Source: Hsuehochloa calcarea (taxonomy: Eukaryota; Streptophyta; Magnoliopsida; Poales; Poaceae). From it: a DNA stretch of 64,000 nucleotides. Location: NCBI GenBank assembly GCA_036346395.1, contig CM070602.1:22763098-22827097 (forward strand). The letters are read 5' to 3'. A program made the translations under genes and the position numbers. Positions within the stretch are counted from its first letter, which is position 1, and each line of letters begins with the position of its first letter. This document shows positions 1 through 11,427 of the stretch, one piece after another. Under the pieces are notes generated by a model. The model was given only the letters and a program-made list of their open reading frames with translations, searched no databases and had not been told where the DNA came from.

Positions 1-2124
1 TCAAAAATGAGACTTACAACTCTTCGGAAATGTTCGGTAGAAAGAAAGAGGTTGGAGAGAGTAAAAAAAATTGTTTCATTGGAAAAATTCCAATCTTCTG
101 GGGGTATATGTTATTGTTAGACAACTTTGGGCGCAGTCTGTGACCTGTGGCCCATGAGGGGGCCGGCCGGCCCATGTAGGGGCCGGCCAAAAGGCCAAAA
201 GGGGGGGGCACCACTTCCCCCAAAACCCTAAAGCCTCCTCCTCCCTCCCCCAAGCCGCCACCTCCTTTCCCCTCCCTTCCTCACTGCAAGCACCTCCTCT
301 TAGGCGCCTCCTCCTCGGTGGTGGCCGCCATTGGTGTTCTCTCGAGCCGCACCCCGATCCTCCACGTCTTCACCTTCGGTTCTTCCTTCAGGGCTTCCGC
401 AGGTTGCATTTTGGGGCTGGCCAAAGAAGGAGAGGAAGTCTTGGAAGTTGATCCTCGTCTTCTTGGTCTACAAGGGTAACGAGAGACCCCATATTTGCTT
501 GATTGCGTTAGAGTTGTCGATTCAATGTTTTTGGTAGTATCGCGTAATCTCGTCGAGAGATCGGTTCTGCATGAATGTTGCAACTCGGTTTTGGGTGCCT
601 TAGAGGCGAATTGGATGTCTTCGCCTTCTAGAGATTTGTTCCTTATTTCATTAGCTTTCTTTTGGCACTGGATCACGAATTTTCACCCAGAGATTAAAAG
701 TTATGACTGTTTTTCTACGCATCGGTCGTCTGCCGTAATTGTTGGGTATAGTCGGTTGCACCTAGGTTTTGATCTAGTTAGAGTCGAATCAGGTCGGCCA
801 CCCAACTAGGTTTATGAAGATAATTTCACCAGCTTTCAGGTGATAAAAATCACTTTATTTGGATCAGTGGTTTAAAAGTTAGAGCCTTTTCTTTAGGGCT
901 GCTCAATTCAGGGCAGACTGCAGTTAATGTTTTTCATTGGATGGTTAGACCTCTGTATTGGCGAATTAGAGTTTACCATCAACTAGAGTTTTGTAGCCAT
1001 TAAGTTAAGAAAATTTGAGCACTGGTTTCGTGTCTTTTGGACTTACGGTTTTTATTGGTGAATTTTCTAGTAAAACTGCTGATTAGGGATAATTGAAATG
1101 TTTGGGTAAATTGATCAAATTGAACTTTTATGTGGTTAGTTTGGTTAGAGATTGAGGAGGACACGTGTAGCATTTCCATACTCGCTTGTCCTCATTTCGA
1201 TTATGTTATATTGTAGGCGGTGAAGCGGTGAGTGGAGGGTATCCCAATTACCTCCTAACCCGTTGCGTAGTGGCGAAGTAAGTAATTTGTATTCGTGATT
1301 GATGCCATGTATGATGTGTGAATGCATGATTACATTTGTTCGTATTTGTAGATGAATGCCATGTGTTCTTTTCATTTATGAGTACAATTCATTATTGACA
1401 TGGGATCACATCATGACATGCATACATTACTTTTGTAAGACCCATCAATTCCAAAGATGGGCACTTGAAATCCCATCAATTCCAAGATGGGCACGTGAGT
1501 CCACCATTCCAATGTGGGCCACGCTACGTGAGTCCACCATTCCAATGTGGGCCACGTTGATGATCGATGAAACGTTCTTCATACGATTACTTTAAGTGAA
1601 CACCGACGGGTGATTCACTCGCTATCTCCGATATATGCTGAGAATATGTCCATTTCCTTCAATGCACCATTCCACTTCATCCATTCATAAATTCGTTTCA
1701 AGAATTGTTCAAATTATGATTGTGTTATATTGCTCCTTGTATGTTTGATTGTTACATACGCTTTGCTTTGTCGAGTCTTTGGCTCATTCTTGCTTTATTG
1801 TCTTATTTAGGTAAATGACAAGGAAGAATGATCTTGTGGAGGGTAGATCATCACGTTGCACTCACTAACATATATCAAACCATTTGAGGACTTTTATTGT
1901 CGTTAATTATGACTTGTGTTGCATTGTAATAAGCCATCATGGCCTTGACTACCTTATCTTTCTGAATTGTTTCTTCCATTTCGTTGATTAAAACTGGATG
2001 ATGAATACTTGTTTCCTTATAATCTTAATACTTGCTTCATCTTATCATGCGTTTTGATGTTATTCAATTTGAAAAGTAGTGGATGTAGGTGACATCTTGA
2101 CTTCCTTATAGTCAGGGTGTTACA
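1..2124 (+). repeat. Gypsy-1 5' LTR (truncated by window edge)
   Basis: It matches 12012-14140 along its length and ends in GGGTGTTACA. It contains a CCCTAAA-rich leader-like segment near 225-300 and an array of short hairpins at 1442-1625. Relative to the 3' copy it has many one- or two-base losses, often where the 3' copy reads CAG or CTG and this copy reads CG. Confidence 0.92.
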
Positions 2125-2126
2125 GT

Positions 2127-2138
2127 TGGTATCAGAGC
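2127..2138 (+). other. Gypsy-1 primer-binding site (initiator Met tRNA)
   Basis: TGGTATCAGAGC lies two bases after the 5' LTR end. It is complementary to the 3' end of plant initiator-Met tRNA, the usual minus-strand primer of plant LTR elements. Confidence 0.93.
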
Positions 2139-2304
2139 GGGCTTCAGGTCCGTGGTAATAATATTAAAATGACACACTGTGCACAATAGGAAGGGTTGGG
2201 TAAATCATTGTTTTTCCGCAATTGCTTGGTTATGTCCCCATTTATTTTGTTTATCAGTTCGTTGAGCTAAGTATTTGATTTTCGTTCTGTTGTGTTGTTC
2301 TTAG

Positions 2305-3420
2305 ATGGCAAGAGGTAGAGGCCGTGGTCGTGGTCGTCCACCGACCCGTAGTGGTGGTCGTGGCCGCGGTCAAGCAACTACATCGCCTTCGTCTGAAGGG
2401 TTGGTGGTCTTTATCGAGGAGATTGCCTCAGCTCCGCCTCCGGTTGCTGAGCCACCGGCCGCAACAGCTGATCTCATTCAGAACCTAATCAGGGAGAATC
2501 AACAACTCCGCCAACAATTGCAGGCGGCCATTCTCGCGGTCGCCGCACCGTGGCGGAACATGTGGTCGCCATCGCTCCACCCGAGGCTAGGATGAGCCTC
2601 CGTGAGTGGATGTCGCTTCGTCTCGACACTTTTGACGGAGCAGGTACACCGGTTCAGGCTGCGGACTGGTTGAGGTACATGGAGCGTCAATTTGGAGCCT
2701 TAGAGCTGGCATCCGCGCAGAAGGCGCGATTTGTGGCCTTTCAGCTGAAGGGCCAGGCCGACATCTGGTGGGAAGGAGTCCTGTCTTCCAGGACTCCAGC
2801 ACAGGGTCTTGTTACTTGGGAGGTATTTGTGGAGAGGTTCAGTCACAGTTTTATCCTGACTCCTTCATCGAGAAGATGGAGCAATCACTCGACCTTTGTG
2901 CAAGGAAAATGTCAGATCTGAGTATGAGGCCGGATTTAACAACTGTGCGCTTTGTCCCAGTAGTGGCAAGTGATGATAAAGAGAAGGCTAAGAGGTTCGG
3001 CTGGGCCTCAATCAGAGTATCGCAGATTCGGGAGCAACAGTCTACGTGACTTTAGCTCGGTGGTTGAGCAAAGCTAGAGGATGGAGTTGGAAAGAGCTCC
3101 TTCGTCGCAAGGGCATGTTGCTAGTGGTTCTGTTACTCTTGGTGGATCCGACAATGGCGAAGCGGAGTTTGGTGGAGGTGGTGGGTCTTTTGAATTTGCC
3201 GCTAAGAGGTTTCAAAAGAACCAACACTCCGCCCGATCAAAGAAGGATGCCTTCTTCTTCTTGGCCACGTTTTCATCTTTCGCCTACGGGGCCATGCGTC
3301 TGTCCCAGTCGGGGCATGAAGTGTTTTCGGTGTGGTGACGGGCATCGAGCTTGAATGTTCCTTCAAGGGAACATGCCAAAGAAGGTGGTCGGGAGGGCCA
3401 CAAGTCCTCGCAGTGCGTAA
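2305..3420 (+). pseudogene. Gypsy-1 gag (frameshifted)
   Basis: The reading starts with an Arg/Gly-rich leader (MARGRGRGRGRPPTRSG, from 2305), runs into a proline-rich linker, then in a second frame from 2550 into a retrotransposon gag domain containing WMSLRLDTFDGAG, WLRYMERQFGALE and FQLKGQADIWWEGV. Near 3321-3420 two CCHC zinc knuckles can be recognised: one starts CFRCGD and the second is spread over frames by a short deletion. Gag would form the cytoplasmic virus-like particle and bind element RNA. At least three frameshifts break the protein. The nested element begins about 30 bases after the second knuckle. Confidence 0.8.
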
Positions 3421-3447
3421 TCCAATTTAGTATCATCAAATGGGAGA

Positions 3448-3452
3448 CCGTC
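3448..3452. repeat. Target-site duplication CCGTC, left copy (nested element)
   Basis: CCGTC here is repeated at 8265-8269, directly after the end of the nested 3' LTR. This gives a 5-bp duplication typical of LTR element integration. Confidence 0.88.
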
Positions 3453-4448
3453 GATGCGGACATCCTTAGCTACGTTATTTCATATAATATTTTCAATTCA
3501 TTAAATACCTCGAACAACATGAGCTTACTAAGAGAGTTGAAAACAAGAGAAGCTTATCCAACAGTGAATCTGCTCATCGAATTTACTTTTAAATTTGTTG
3601 AGAATTTCATACTACCTAAAACTAGTGTTTTGCTTGTGCTCGATTGGAAGATTCAATAATGAACGGAGATGAAGGATATGAGGTTGTTCTTGAAGAAAGG
3701 TCATCACAATGGAGGAGAAGCTCGTGGGAGACAAGCAAGGAAGAGAAGTCCAAGAATCCAAGTCAAATTGAAACTTCCACAAGCCCAACCAAATTCAAAT
3801 TCGAATCAACTCATAATTCAATTCGGATTCGGAATCGCCTCAAATTCGGATTCGAATCAGCAGGACAGTCCGGATTAAAGCGGCCATAACTTTTACAAAC
3901 GGAGTCCGATTCGAGTGTTCTTAGGCTTGTTGGAAATCTAACTTCAAGCCCGATCCAACGGATCCTCCTCACTCGAAATTCCTTCCGGATCAAAAATATG
4001 ATCGAATCAATGTGACGGTTGTAAAATCGAGTTTCCTTTCGTTTTGAATTTGTCGGAATTGGAGTAGGACTCCAAACCGAATTAGAATAGGAGTAGGGCC
4101 TCTTGGCCAGCCATGAGGAGGAGTAGAAGCACTATATATAGAGGGTAGACCCCATTGTAACCTCGGACCAAGTTTAATATATTTTCAAAGCTTTTGCTTG
4201 ATTCTCTGTTGTGCTTATAGCCAAAACAGAGGAATTGGGCATTGAGAACAAGGGTCGTTCTTGCTTTTCCATTGGGAATTGAGGGTTCGACGATCTTCGC
4301 TTGTGGTCACGAGGATCCAATCAAGTGTGTGTTTGGGCGAATTTTCCATAGAGTTGCAAGTCCGCATTGGCGCGGGGATCACCGGTGGTTCGTCAGATAC
4401 ACAAGTTATCGAGAGGTTCTACGTCGAGAAGATCGGGCACCCGCATCG
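3453..4448 (+). repeat. 5' LTR of nested gag-only element
   Basis: It is a near-identical copy of 7264-8264, starting GATGCGGACATCC and ending in CCCGCATC(G). The inner inverted ends are (T)GATG and CATCA. Confidence 0.9.
4133..4140 (+). promoter_or_regulatory. LTR TATA box, nested element 5' LTR
   Basis: TATATATA stands about 315 bases before the LTR end and is followed by GAGGGTAGACCCC. The same block is at 7947-7954 in the 3' LTR. It is the likely transcription start signal dividing U3 from R; this is inferred from position and composition. Confidence 0.6.
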
Positions 4449-4461
4449 TGGTATCGAGCTC
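4449..4461 (+). other. Primer-binding site of nested element (one base short)
   Basis: TGGTATCGAGCT follows the LTR directly. It is the initiator-Met tRNA site TGGTATCAGAGCT with one A missing. Confidence 0.75.
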
Positions 4462-4877
4462 AGTTGACTCGGTAGGATCTTTATCCGATTATCTTTTTTC
4501 CCATTCACGAAAAAGCCATACAAAAAAAAATTCAGTCGTAGTATTTAATTTGTTATTCTAGTGAGTTTTGTTAAGTTTTTGTCCATTAGAATCAAGTTTA
4601 GTTTGCTGATCTTGAATTCTTTTGCGTTGCTTTTTATTTGAGCCTAGTTTGATTTTTTTAGTCGTGTCTCTATAAAAACACCAAAAAAAGTGAGTAACCA
4701 ATTTATCCTTTGTGAACCTTTCAATCCTTTGCGAATACTTTGAACCTATTGAAGACTAGCTAAATCGTTGCTTAGGGTCAGCATATTAATATTTGTGTTC
4801 TTGCAATTGTTCAAAGATCAAAAGGTGGGAAAGAATTTTTGCTCATTTTGGTAGAACAAGAATTTTGGCAATAGTTC

Positions 4878-4956
4878 AAAAAAGAAGGAAAAGAGAAGAA
4901 AAAAAGAAAGAAGAGAAAAAGAAAGAGAAAAGAGAAAAGAGAAAAGGAAAAGGAAG
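4878..4956 (+). repeat. GA-rich purine tract in leader of nested element
   Basis: About 80 bases consist almost only of A and G (AAGAAGGAAAAGAGAAG pattern). It is low complexity and lies between the primer site and gag. Confidence 0.85.
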
Positions 4957-5504
4957 CATAGCCAGAACCATAAACTTGAGCGAAAATCCCCACTCATTCT
5001 TGATTCAATTGTTAGAATATCAATATTTTTGCAATCTTGTGCCCTAGTTTCATTATTTGCAACTAGCTAGCGTCTTTCTATAACTTGCATGCAATACGAG
5101 CTATTTTGTTCTTCACTTATATCTTACATAGCTTATTCCTTGATTGCACTAAAGTTCCAATATCTTTGCGTGTGAGTTGTTTTGATTTTCACTTATATCT
5201 TTGTGATCGGCAACTAGGCATTGAATTCTAGTTTGGATATTTACTTAGCCTTACAATACCTAGAATTTTCAAATTAAGTAGGTATCCATACCAAACTCCA
5301 CAAAACACCCGTTGTCGTGCTTTGACTTGCTCTTGAAATTCGCCACACATCACCTTGTGGTTCCTACTATACTCAAGTGTAAGTATTGTTGATCTTAATT
5401 CCTTTCGTAACGGTAAAGAAACTTCACCTTGTTAGGATTGTGAGTTGAGTGACCTCTACATATCCACATACACCTACATACATATTCTTTGCTTTGCTGC
5501 AACA

Positions 5505-6160
5505 ATGGCAGATCTTCTATGGTAGTAATGATCCAGAGGAGTATCTTGAGTGGGTACAAGACATGGAGTTCGAGCTTGAATCCCATAAGTTCGAATCAGA
5601 AGCCAAGGAAGTGAGTGGCCACTTTATTTTTTACGGACTATGCCTTTAGTTGGTGGCAACAACTAGGTGGAAAACGATTTATTACATCTTGGGTCTGTTT
5701 AAAAAGCATCATGAGAAGAGAATTTGTTCCATCCTATTATGAGCGGGAACTACTACGACACGTGGAGAGCATTAAACAAGGATGCAAAGTTGTCAAAGAT
5801 TACTATATTGAGTTGAATCATGCAATGCGCCGTGCCAATATCACTAGTCCATATCAAGAAAAGACATACTTCAAAACAGGCTTGAATTATCAGATCGTTG
5901 CTGCACTTCAAGATGAATATTTTCGTAGTCCGCAAGATCTTGTGAAATTTGCTATGAAGGCGTAAAAGAGACTTAAACACATTCAAGCACATCAATTAAA
6001 TCTGCGTGGCTCTTTAGTTCTAATTCATCCTTTGGTGTGTCACTTGAGAAGAAGATCGAGCATCGAATTTTTCTTCGACCGAGGTGATGAGTAGTGCCTG
6101 CCCGTCACAACCCGCAACACGTGAGGAGGTCGTGGTTGGTGGTAGTTGTGCCCTTGCTGC
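5505..6160 (+). pseudogene. Gag of the nested element (frameshifted)
   Basis: A gypsy gag signature is clear. It begins with NDPEEYLEWVQDMEFELES (5525-5580), then in a second frame ATLFFTDYAFSWWQQLGGKR, REFVPSYYERELLRHVESI and GCKVVKDYYIELNHAMRRAN (5615-5830), followed by QDLVKFAMKA and a lysine-rich tail with an Arg/Gly-rich remnant near 6090-6150. The ATG at 5505 is followed at once by stops in its own frame, so a small indel has shifted it. The protein would package element RNA. No pol follows, which marks the element as dependent on another retrotransposon. A second frameshift is needed near 5615. Confidence 0.75.
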
Positions 6161-6354
6161 CTACGGTCTTACAAGGATGAGATGTATCAAAACCCATGTG
6201 AGAATGAGAGCCACATAGCCAAATTGAGTGAGAGTGATAAAAGAGTGAGCTATGTGAGTCCACCATACGCGAGGTTGAGAGCATCCCAATTGAGAGTGTG
6301 AGAGATACACCAAAAGAAAAGGAGAGATAGATGATAGGATAAATAAGATTATTT

Positions 6355-7056
6355 TTGAACCTAACAACTTACCCTCTATTTCTAGTGTTGTATCCCACAT
6401 TCGCAGTGGACCAAGCAAATAAGGAGTTGGAGATTCAAGAGCCCTCACCATTGGAAGAGAAAGATAAAGAGCTAACCATGGATGGAGAGGGAATACACAA
6501 GATCAAGGTAACACTATTTGTCTTGAATTGGTCGTTTATGAAAACAAGGTGTGTAAAACGAGAACTCCATTATTCATTTGATGATTCCACGTTCTAAATT
6601 TGATATGCTTAATTTGCATAATGTGAAATTGATTACTCAAAAGAAGTTCTTAGTAGAATACACATTAATAATTCTTTGTGTTATATCATATTCGATAGTC
6701 CTAAACATGTATCTAGTGTGATTAAGAAGGTTCTTGAAATTTCACACTTAAGATCACTAGTAAATAGCTACATACACACATATAAATTCAATTTGATTGG
6801 TGATGTTGGTGTAGACAACATGTTTCAAGTTTATCAAATATATATTACCTATGATAATCTTGTTGATTTACAATCACATGTTTTATGCAAACCATTTATT
6901 GAGCAATGTCATGATATCTTTAAGATGGGTTTAAAAACAAGTGTCTATTGTTTAGAATGCAACATGATGCCTACTTGTTTATCTCTTAAATGTATAACTA
7001 ATCGAGTAACACGCTTAAATCATGGAATGGTATCAATTGGTTTTCACCGACTTTAG
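6355..7056 (+). pseudogene. Unrecognised coding-like remnants downstream of gag in the nested element
   Basis: Two open stretches are seen: 6355-6597, with an acidic Glu/Lys-rich segment (NKELEIQEPSPLEEKDKELT), and 6676-7056, reading DSPKHVSSVIKKVLEISHL and later SHVLCKPFIEQCHDIFKMG. The second is not recognised as protease, RT or integrase. They could be the remains of a gag C-terminus or a captured host fragment. They are written here because this is where pol would be expected and it is absent. Confidence 0.35.
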
Positions 7057-7249
7057 TTGATTTTGATGTTGTGAAGGTTAAATTTTATCATATTAGTCAT
7101 TGGGCAATTTGAAATATGATTTTGAGCTATCGAATGTGCGTAACAACAAGAAGAATACAATAATTGATTCATACATATACCATGCATATACGTTGTTTTC
7201 TTCGTCTAGCACATTTTCAGGCTATCAAAAGTCGAGGACGGCTTTTTTT

Positions 7250-7263
7250 GAAGAAAGGGAGGA
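7250..7263 (+). other. Polypurine tract of nested element
   Basis: GAAGAAAGGGAGGA lies directly before the 3' LTR start TGATGCGG. It is the expected plus-strand primer. Confidence 0.85.
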
Positions 7264-8264
7264 TGATGCGGACATCCTTAGCTACGTTATTTCATATAAT
7301 ATTTTCAATTCATTAAATACCTCGTAACAACATGAGCTTACTAAGAGAGTTGAAAACAAGAGAAGCTTATCCAACGGTGAATCTGTTCACCGAATTTACT
7401 TTTAAATTAGTTGAGAATTTCATACTACCTAAAACTAGTGTTTTGCTTGTGCTCGATTGGAAGATTCAATAATGAACGGAGATGAAGGATATGAGGTTGT
7501 TTTTGAAGAAATGTCATCACAATGGAGGAGAAGCTCGTGGGAGACAAGCAAGGAAGAGAAGTCCAAGAATCCAAGTCAAATTCAAACTTCCACAAGCCCA
7601 ACCAAATTCAAATTCGGAATCAACTCATAATTCAATTCGGATTCGAATCACCTCAAATTCGGATTCGAATCAGCAGGACAGTCCGGATTAAACGGCCATA
7701 ACTTTTACAAACGGAGTCCGATTCGAGTGTTCTTAGGCTTGTTGGAAATCTAACTTCAAGCCCGATCCAACGGATCCTCCTCACTCGAAATTCCTTCGGA
7801 TCAAAAAATATGATCGAATCAATGTGACGGTTGTAAAATCGAGTTTCCTTTTCTGTTTTGAATTTGTCTGAATTGGAGTAGGACTCCAAATCCAATTAGA
7901 ATAGGAGTAGGGCCTCTTGGCCAGCCATGAGGAGGAGTAGGAGCACTATATATAGAGGTAGACCCCATTGTAACCTCGCACCAAGTTTAATATATTTTCA
8001 AAGCTTTTGCTTGATTCTCTGTTGTGCTTATAGCCAAAACAGAGGGAATTGGGCATTGAGAACAAGGGGTCGTTCTTGCTTTTCCATTGGGAATTGAGGG
8101 TTCGACGATCTTCGCTTGTGGTCGGCGAGGATCCAATCAAGTGTGTGTTTGGGCGAATTTTCCATAGAGTTGCAAGTCCGTGCATTGGCGCTGGGATCAC
8201 CGGTGGTTCGTCGGGATACACAAGTTATCGAGAGGTTCTACGTCGAAGATCGCACCCCGCATCA
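7264..8264 (+). repeat. 3' LTR of nested gag-only element
   Basis: It starts TGATGCGG, ends CGCATCA, and is followed by the target duplication CCGTC. A TATATATA box lies at 7947-7954. Confidence 0.92.
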
Positions 8265-8269
8265 CCGTC
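8265..8269. repeat. Target-site duplication CCGTC, right copy
   Basis: It matches 3448-3452 exactly, and Gypsy-1 coding sequence resumes after it. Confidence 0.88.
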
Positions 8270-8489
8270 CCAAAGAGCCTTCTTCCTCCGGCTTCCACAG
8301 AGGTTCGGATTCAGACTGACGTTAGGTTCGCACCACAAGTACCCTCCAAAGATGGGGTCCACTGCGGCTTTTACTCGGCGCCTCCTGCAGGTTCTATTGG
8401 AATCCCGCACCATCCGCACCTCCGTCGCTTGTTCCTCCAAAGATTTGTTTCAGCCTTTCCGTCGCAGAGTGTCGGCGTCTTCCGCACCG

Positions 8490-8880
8490 TGCATCGAGGG
8501 GTCTACGCCATGCCCACCCTCGAGACCTTGGGACGTCCTGATGTGGTGACAGGTACTTTACTTGTGGATTCGCATGATGCCTTTGTATTGTTTGATTCGG
8601 GGGCTACTTACTCGTTCGTGTCTTTGGAGTTTGTTAGAAAAGTGGGTTTGAGTTTTCAGCTTATTTCCGAGTCAGTGGTAGTCGGCTCCCAGAGGACTTA
8701 TTTCTAGTTCTACCGTCTGTCCCGGTTGTTCTATACTTATTGATGATGAGGTTTTCACTGCGAATCTTATGGTTATTCAATTAGCACCATTCGATGTTAT
8801 TCTGGGTATGGATTGGTTATTCCAATACCGTGCCAAGATTTGTTGTTTCTGGAAGACAGTGACCTTGCTAGCTCCTTCCG
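8490..8880 (+). pseudogene. Gypsy-1 aspartic protease
   Basis: The reading AMPTLETLGRPDVVTGTLLV is followed by FVLFDSGATYSFVSLEFVRK. DSGA is the retropepsin active site, and a shifted frame further on gives the FDVILGMDWL block typical of gypsy proteases (about 8785-8820). The protease would cut the Gag-Pol polyprotein. At least one frameshift lies near 8690. Confidence 0.8.
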
Positions 8881-9831
8881 GTGAAGAACTGGTATTCCAG
8901 GGCCGCGCACCGTCTGATTCAGTATTTGTTCGCTAATCTATTCCCTAGCCGTCGTGCATCGACCATCGGATTACTTTGCTCCCTTAATGAAAAGACTGAT
9001 TCTTTGCAGCGTATTGAGGAGATTCCAGTTGTGAAGGAGTTTTCCGATGTCTTTCCTATAGAACTTCCCGGAATGCCTCCGGTGAGGAAAGTGGAGTTCC
9101 GGATTGATCTTGTTCCGGGAACTCGGCCTTTGTCCAAGTCTCCTACCGCTTGGCTCGCCATTTCGGGAAGAATTGAAGAAACAATTGGACGACTGCTGTC
9201 CAAAGGTATGATTCAACAGAAGCGTATCGCCTTGGGGAGCGCTGTTCTTTTATTAAGAAGAAAGATGGCGGTGGCGATGTGCATAGATTATCGGGCGCTT
9301 AATCAGGCGACTGTGAAGAACAAATATCCTTTGCCTCGCATTGATGATCTTTTCGACCAGTTGAAAGGAGCTAGAATATTTTCTAAGATTGATCTCCAGT
9401 CGGGTTATAATCAGATTCGAGTTCGTGGAGCGGATATTGAGAAAACGGCTTTCTCTACAAGGTATGGTCATTATGAGTATAAAGTTATGTCTTTCGGACT
9501 AACGAATGCTCCTGCAGTTTTCATGGAAGCCATGAACAGTATGCTGCATCATTACCTTGATGATTTCGTTGTGGTATTCATAGATGATATCTTGATTTAT
9601 TCCAAGACAGAGGAGGATCACACCCACCATTTGCGGTTGGTACTTGAAACTTTAAGAGAGAATCAATTCTATGCCAAGTTGAAGAAATGTGAGTTCTGGA
9701 TTTCTGAAGTTGGATTTTTGGGTCACGTTATTAATCAGAAGGGTATTTCAGTTGATCCTAGTAAGATTTCGACAGTGGTTGAGTGGAAGAGACCAACCAA
9801 TGTTAAAGAAGTAAGGAGTTTTTCGGTTTAG
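8881..9831 (+). pseudogene. Gypsy-1 reverse transcriptase
   Basis: An open stretch of 316 codons holds most of an RT domain: FSDVFPIELPGMPPVRKVEF (linker to RT), CIDYRALNQATVKNKYPLPR, FSKIDLQSGYNQIRV, FGLTNAPAVFMEAMN and the catalytic FIDDILIYSK with both aspartates present. It ends VDPSKISTVVEWKRP. This is the Ty3/gypsy order. It is open but has no natural start, and the frame is lost at 9831, so it is one segment of a broken pol rather than a working gene. Confidence 0.9.
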
Positions 9832-10370
9832 GCGGCTATTACCTGCGGTTTGTGGAGGGTTTTTCAATCATTGCTAAACCGATGTCCCGATTGACACGTA
9901 AAGGTGTTAGGTTCCAGTGGTCCGATGCTTGAGCGCAGATTTTGCTCTTTGAAAGATAGATTAGTGATCGCTCCAATTCTTACTCTTCCCGAGCACAGGA
10001 AGAGATTCACTATCTATTCGAGATCGCCCATAGTTGGACTTGGTTGTGTACTCATGCAGATGGAAAAGTGATTGCCTATGCATCGAGACACCAAGAAGCA
10101 TGAAGAGAATTATCCCACCCATGATCTAGAGCTTGCTGCGGTGATTCATGCTTTGAAGATCAAGGTCATTATTTGTACTGGCGAATCTTGTGATGTGTTC
10201 ATCGACCACAAGAGCCTCAAATACATCTTTACCCGTAGGACTTGAACTTGAGACAGAGGAGATGGCTAGAGTTGATCAAGGACTATGATCTTACTATTCA
10301 GTATCATCCCGGCAAGGCTAATGTGGTAGCCGACGCCTTGAGTCGCAAGGCGACACCTCCTATCCTCGAT
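9832..10370 (+). pseudogene. Gypsy-1 RNase H region
   Basis: After a frameshift the connection and RNase H domains can be followed in pieces: SIIAKPMSRLTRKGV (about 9870), ADGKVIAYASR (about 10060), the stretch before NLRQRRWLELIKDYDLTIQY (10243-10300) and KANVVADALSRK. It is broken by several frame changes and stops. Confidence 0.8.
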
Positions 10371-11420
10371 TGTCTTATTGTCGACTTTGAGCGTATGGAT
10401 ATTTCCTTACGCTTATGTACCGCATGCATCGAGACTCGCTTGATTTTAGAGTCACCCTTCCGGATCGGTGCGAGTAGCACAACAAAGAAGATCGATGCTC
10501 CAACGAGTGAGGAAGCGCCAGCCGAGGGCAAGCAATGTCACTTCAGTGTGGATAAGTTTGATTCTTTGCGATTTAAAGGACGCCTTTGTGTGCCACAGGA
10601 GTCTCAGGTTAAATTGGAGATTTTGAAAGAGGCCCATCGTACTCCTTATACCGTACATCCTGGGGAGACCAAGATGTACAAAGATTTAAAGAAAAGTTTC
10701 TGGTGGAAACGGATGAAAATTGATATCGCACAAGATGTGGCTTCTTGTGGGTGTGCCGGTGGTCAAGGTCGAGCACAAGCGACCAGCAGGATCATTGCAA
10801 CCCTTGGAGGTACCGGTTTGGCCATGGGACGATATATCTATGGATTTTGTGAGTTGGTTTACCTCGCACGCAATGAGGAAAGGATGCCATTTGGGTTATT
10901 GTGGACCGGTTCAGTAAGTCTGCACATTTCATTCCTATTCGTACAACCAATTCGGCAAGCGATTTGGCTCCTCTTTATGTACGAGAAATTGTGCGGTTGC
11001 ACGGAGTGCCAAAGACCATTGTTTCTGACCGAGATGCCAAGTTCGCTTCCAAATTCAGGAAAGTTTGCAGAGTGCATTGGGCACACAACTCCGTCTTAGC
11101 ATGACCTTTCATCCCAGACAGATGGACGATCCGGCGCACCATTCGACATTAGAAGACATGCTCGGTGTTGTGTTTTATCCTGGAAAGGGAATTGAGAAGA
11201 GCATTTAGCCTTGGCAGAGTTTGCTTATAACAACAGTTATCATTCCAGTATTCGAGCTGCACCATACGAGGTTCTCTATGGGCGTAAGTGCAGTCCCCTG
11301 TCAGCCGGGATGAGGTTGGAGAGCGGGCGCCTTGGGCCCCGACCGGGTTCAGCAGACGATGGCTAGAGTGGCGATGGTTAAGCGAGAATTTGTTGGTCGC
11401 CAGAGCCGGCTGTGAAGAGC
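10371..11420 (+). pseudogene. Gypsy-1 integrase (zinc-binding and core)
   Basis: The open frame 10242-11099 runs from RNase H into the integrase H2C2 region (HRTPYTVHPGETKMYKDLKK and VASC). In another frame the core continues as VDRFSKSAHFIPIRTTNS-like sequence (10901-10955) and LHGVPKTIVSDRDAKFASKF (11000-11060). Later pieces around 11110-11290 match the QTDG...ERTI and YNNSYHSSIRAAPYEVLYG blocks. Frame changes are one-base losses, several at CAG or CC runs. Confidence 0.8.
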
Positions 11421-11427
11421 TACGCTG

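Larger units (their letters stand above)
3453..8264 (+). mobile_element. Gag-only (non-autonomous) LTR retrotransposon nested in Gypsy-1
   Basis: Direct LTRs at 3453-4448 and 7264-8264 of about 1 kb, a primer-binding site at 4449, a clear polypurine tract at 7250-7263 and a CCGTC target duplication define a complete element of about 4.8 kb. The 2.8-kb internal region contains a gag-like reading but no protease, RT, RNase H or integrase motif in any frame. It therefore fits the class of LTR elements that keep gag and borrow polymerase from a relative. The terminal T of the 5' LTR appears lost (CGATG against TGATG in the 3' LTR). Confidence 0.9.

Noticed and set aside
2127..2138. tRNA gene fragments at TGGTATCAGAGC sites (also 26295, 49209)
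   Set aside because: Only 12-13 bases complementary to the tRNA 3' end, each right after an LTR: primer-binding sites, not tRNA genes.
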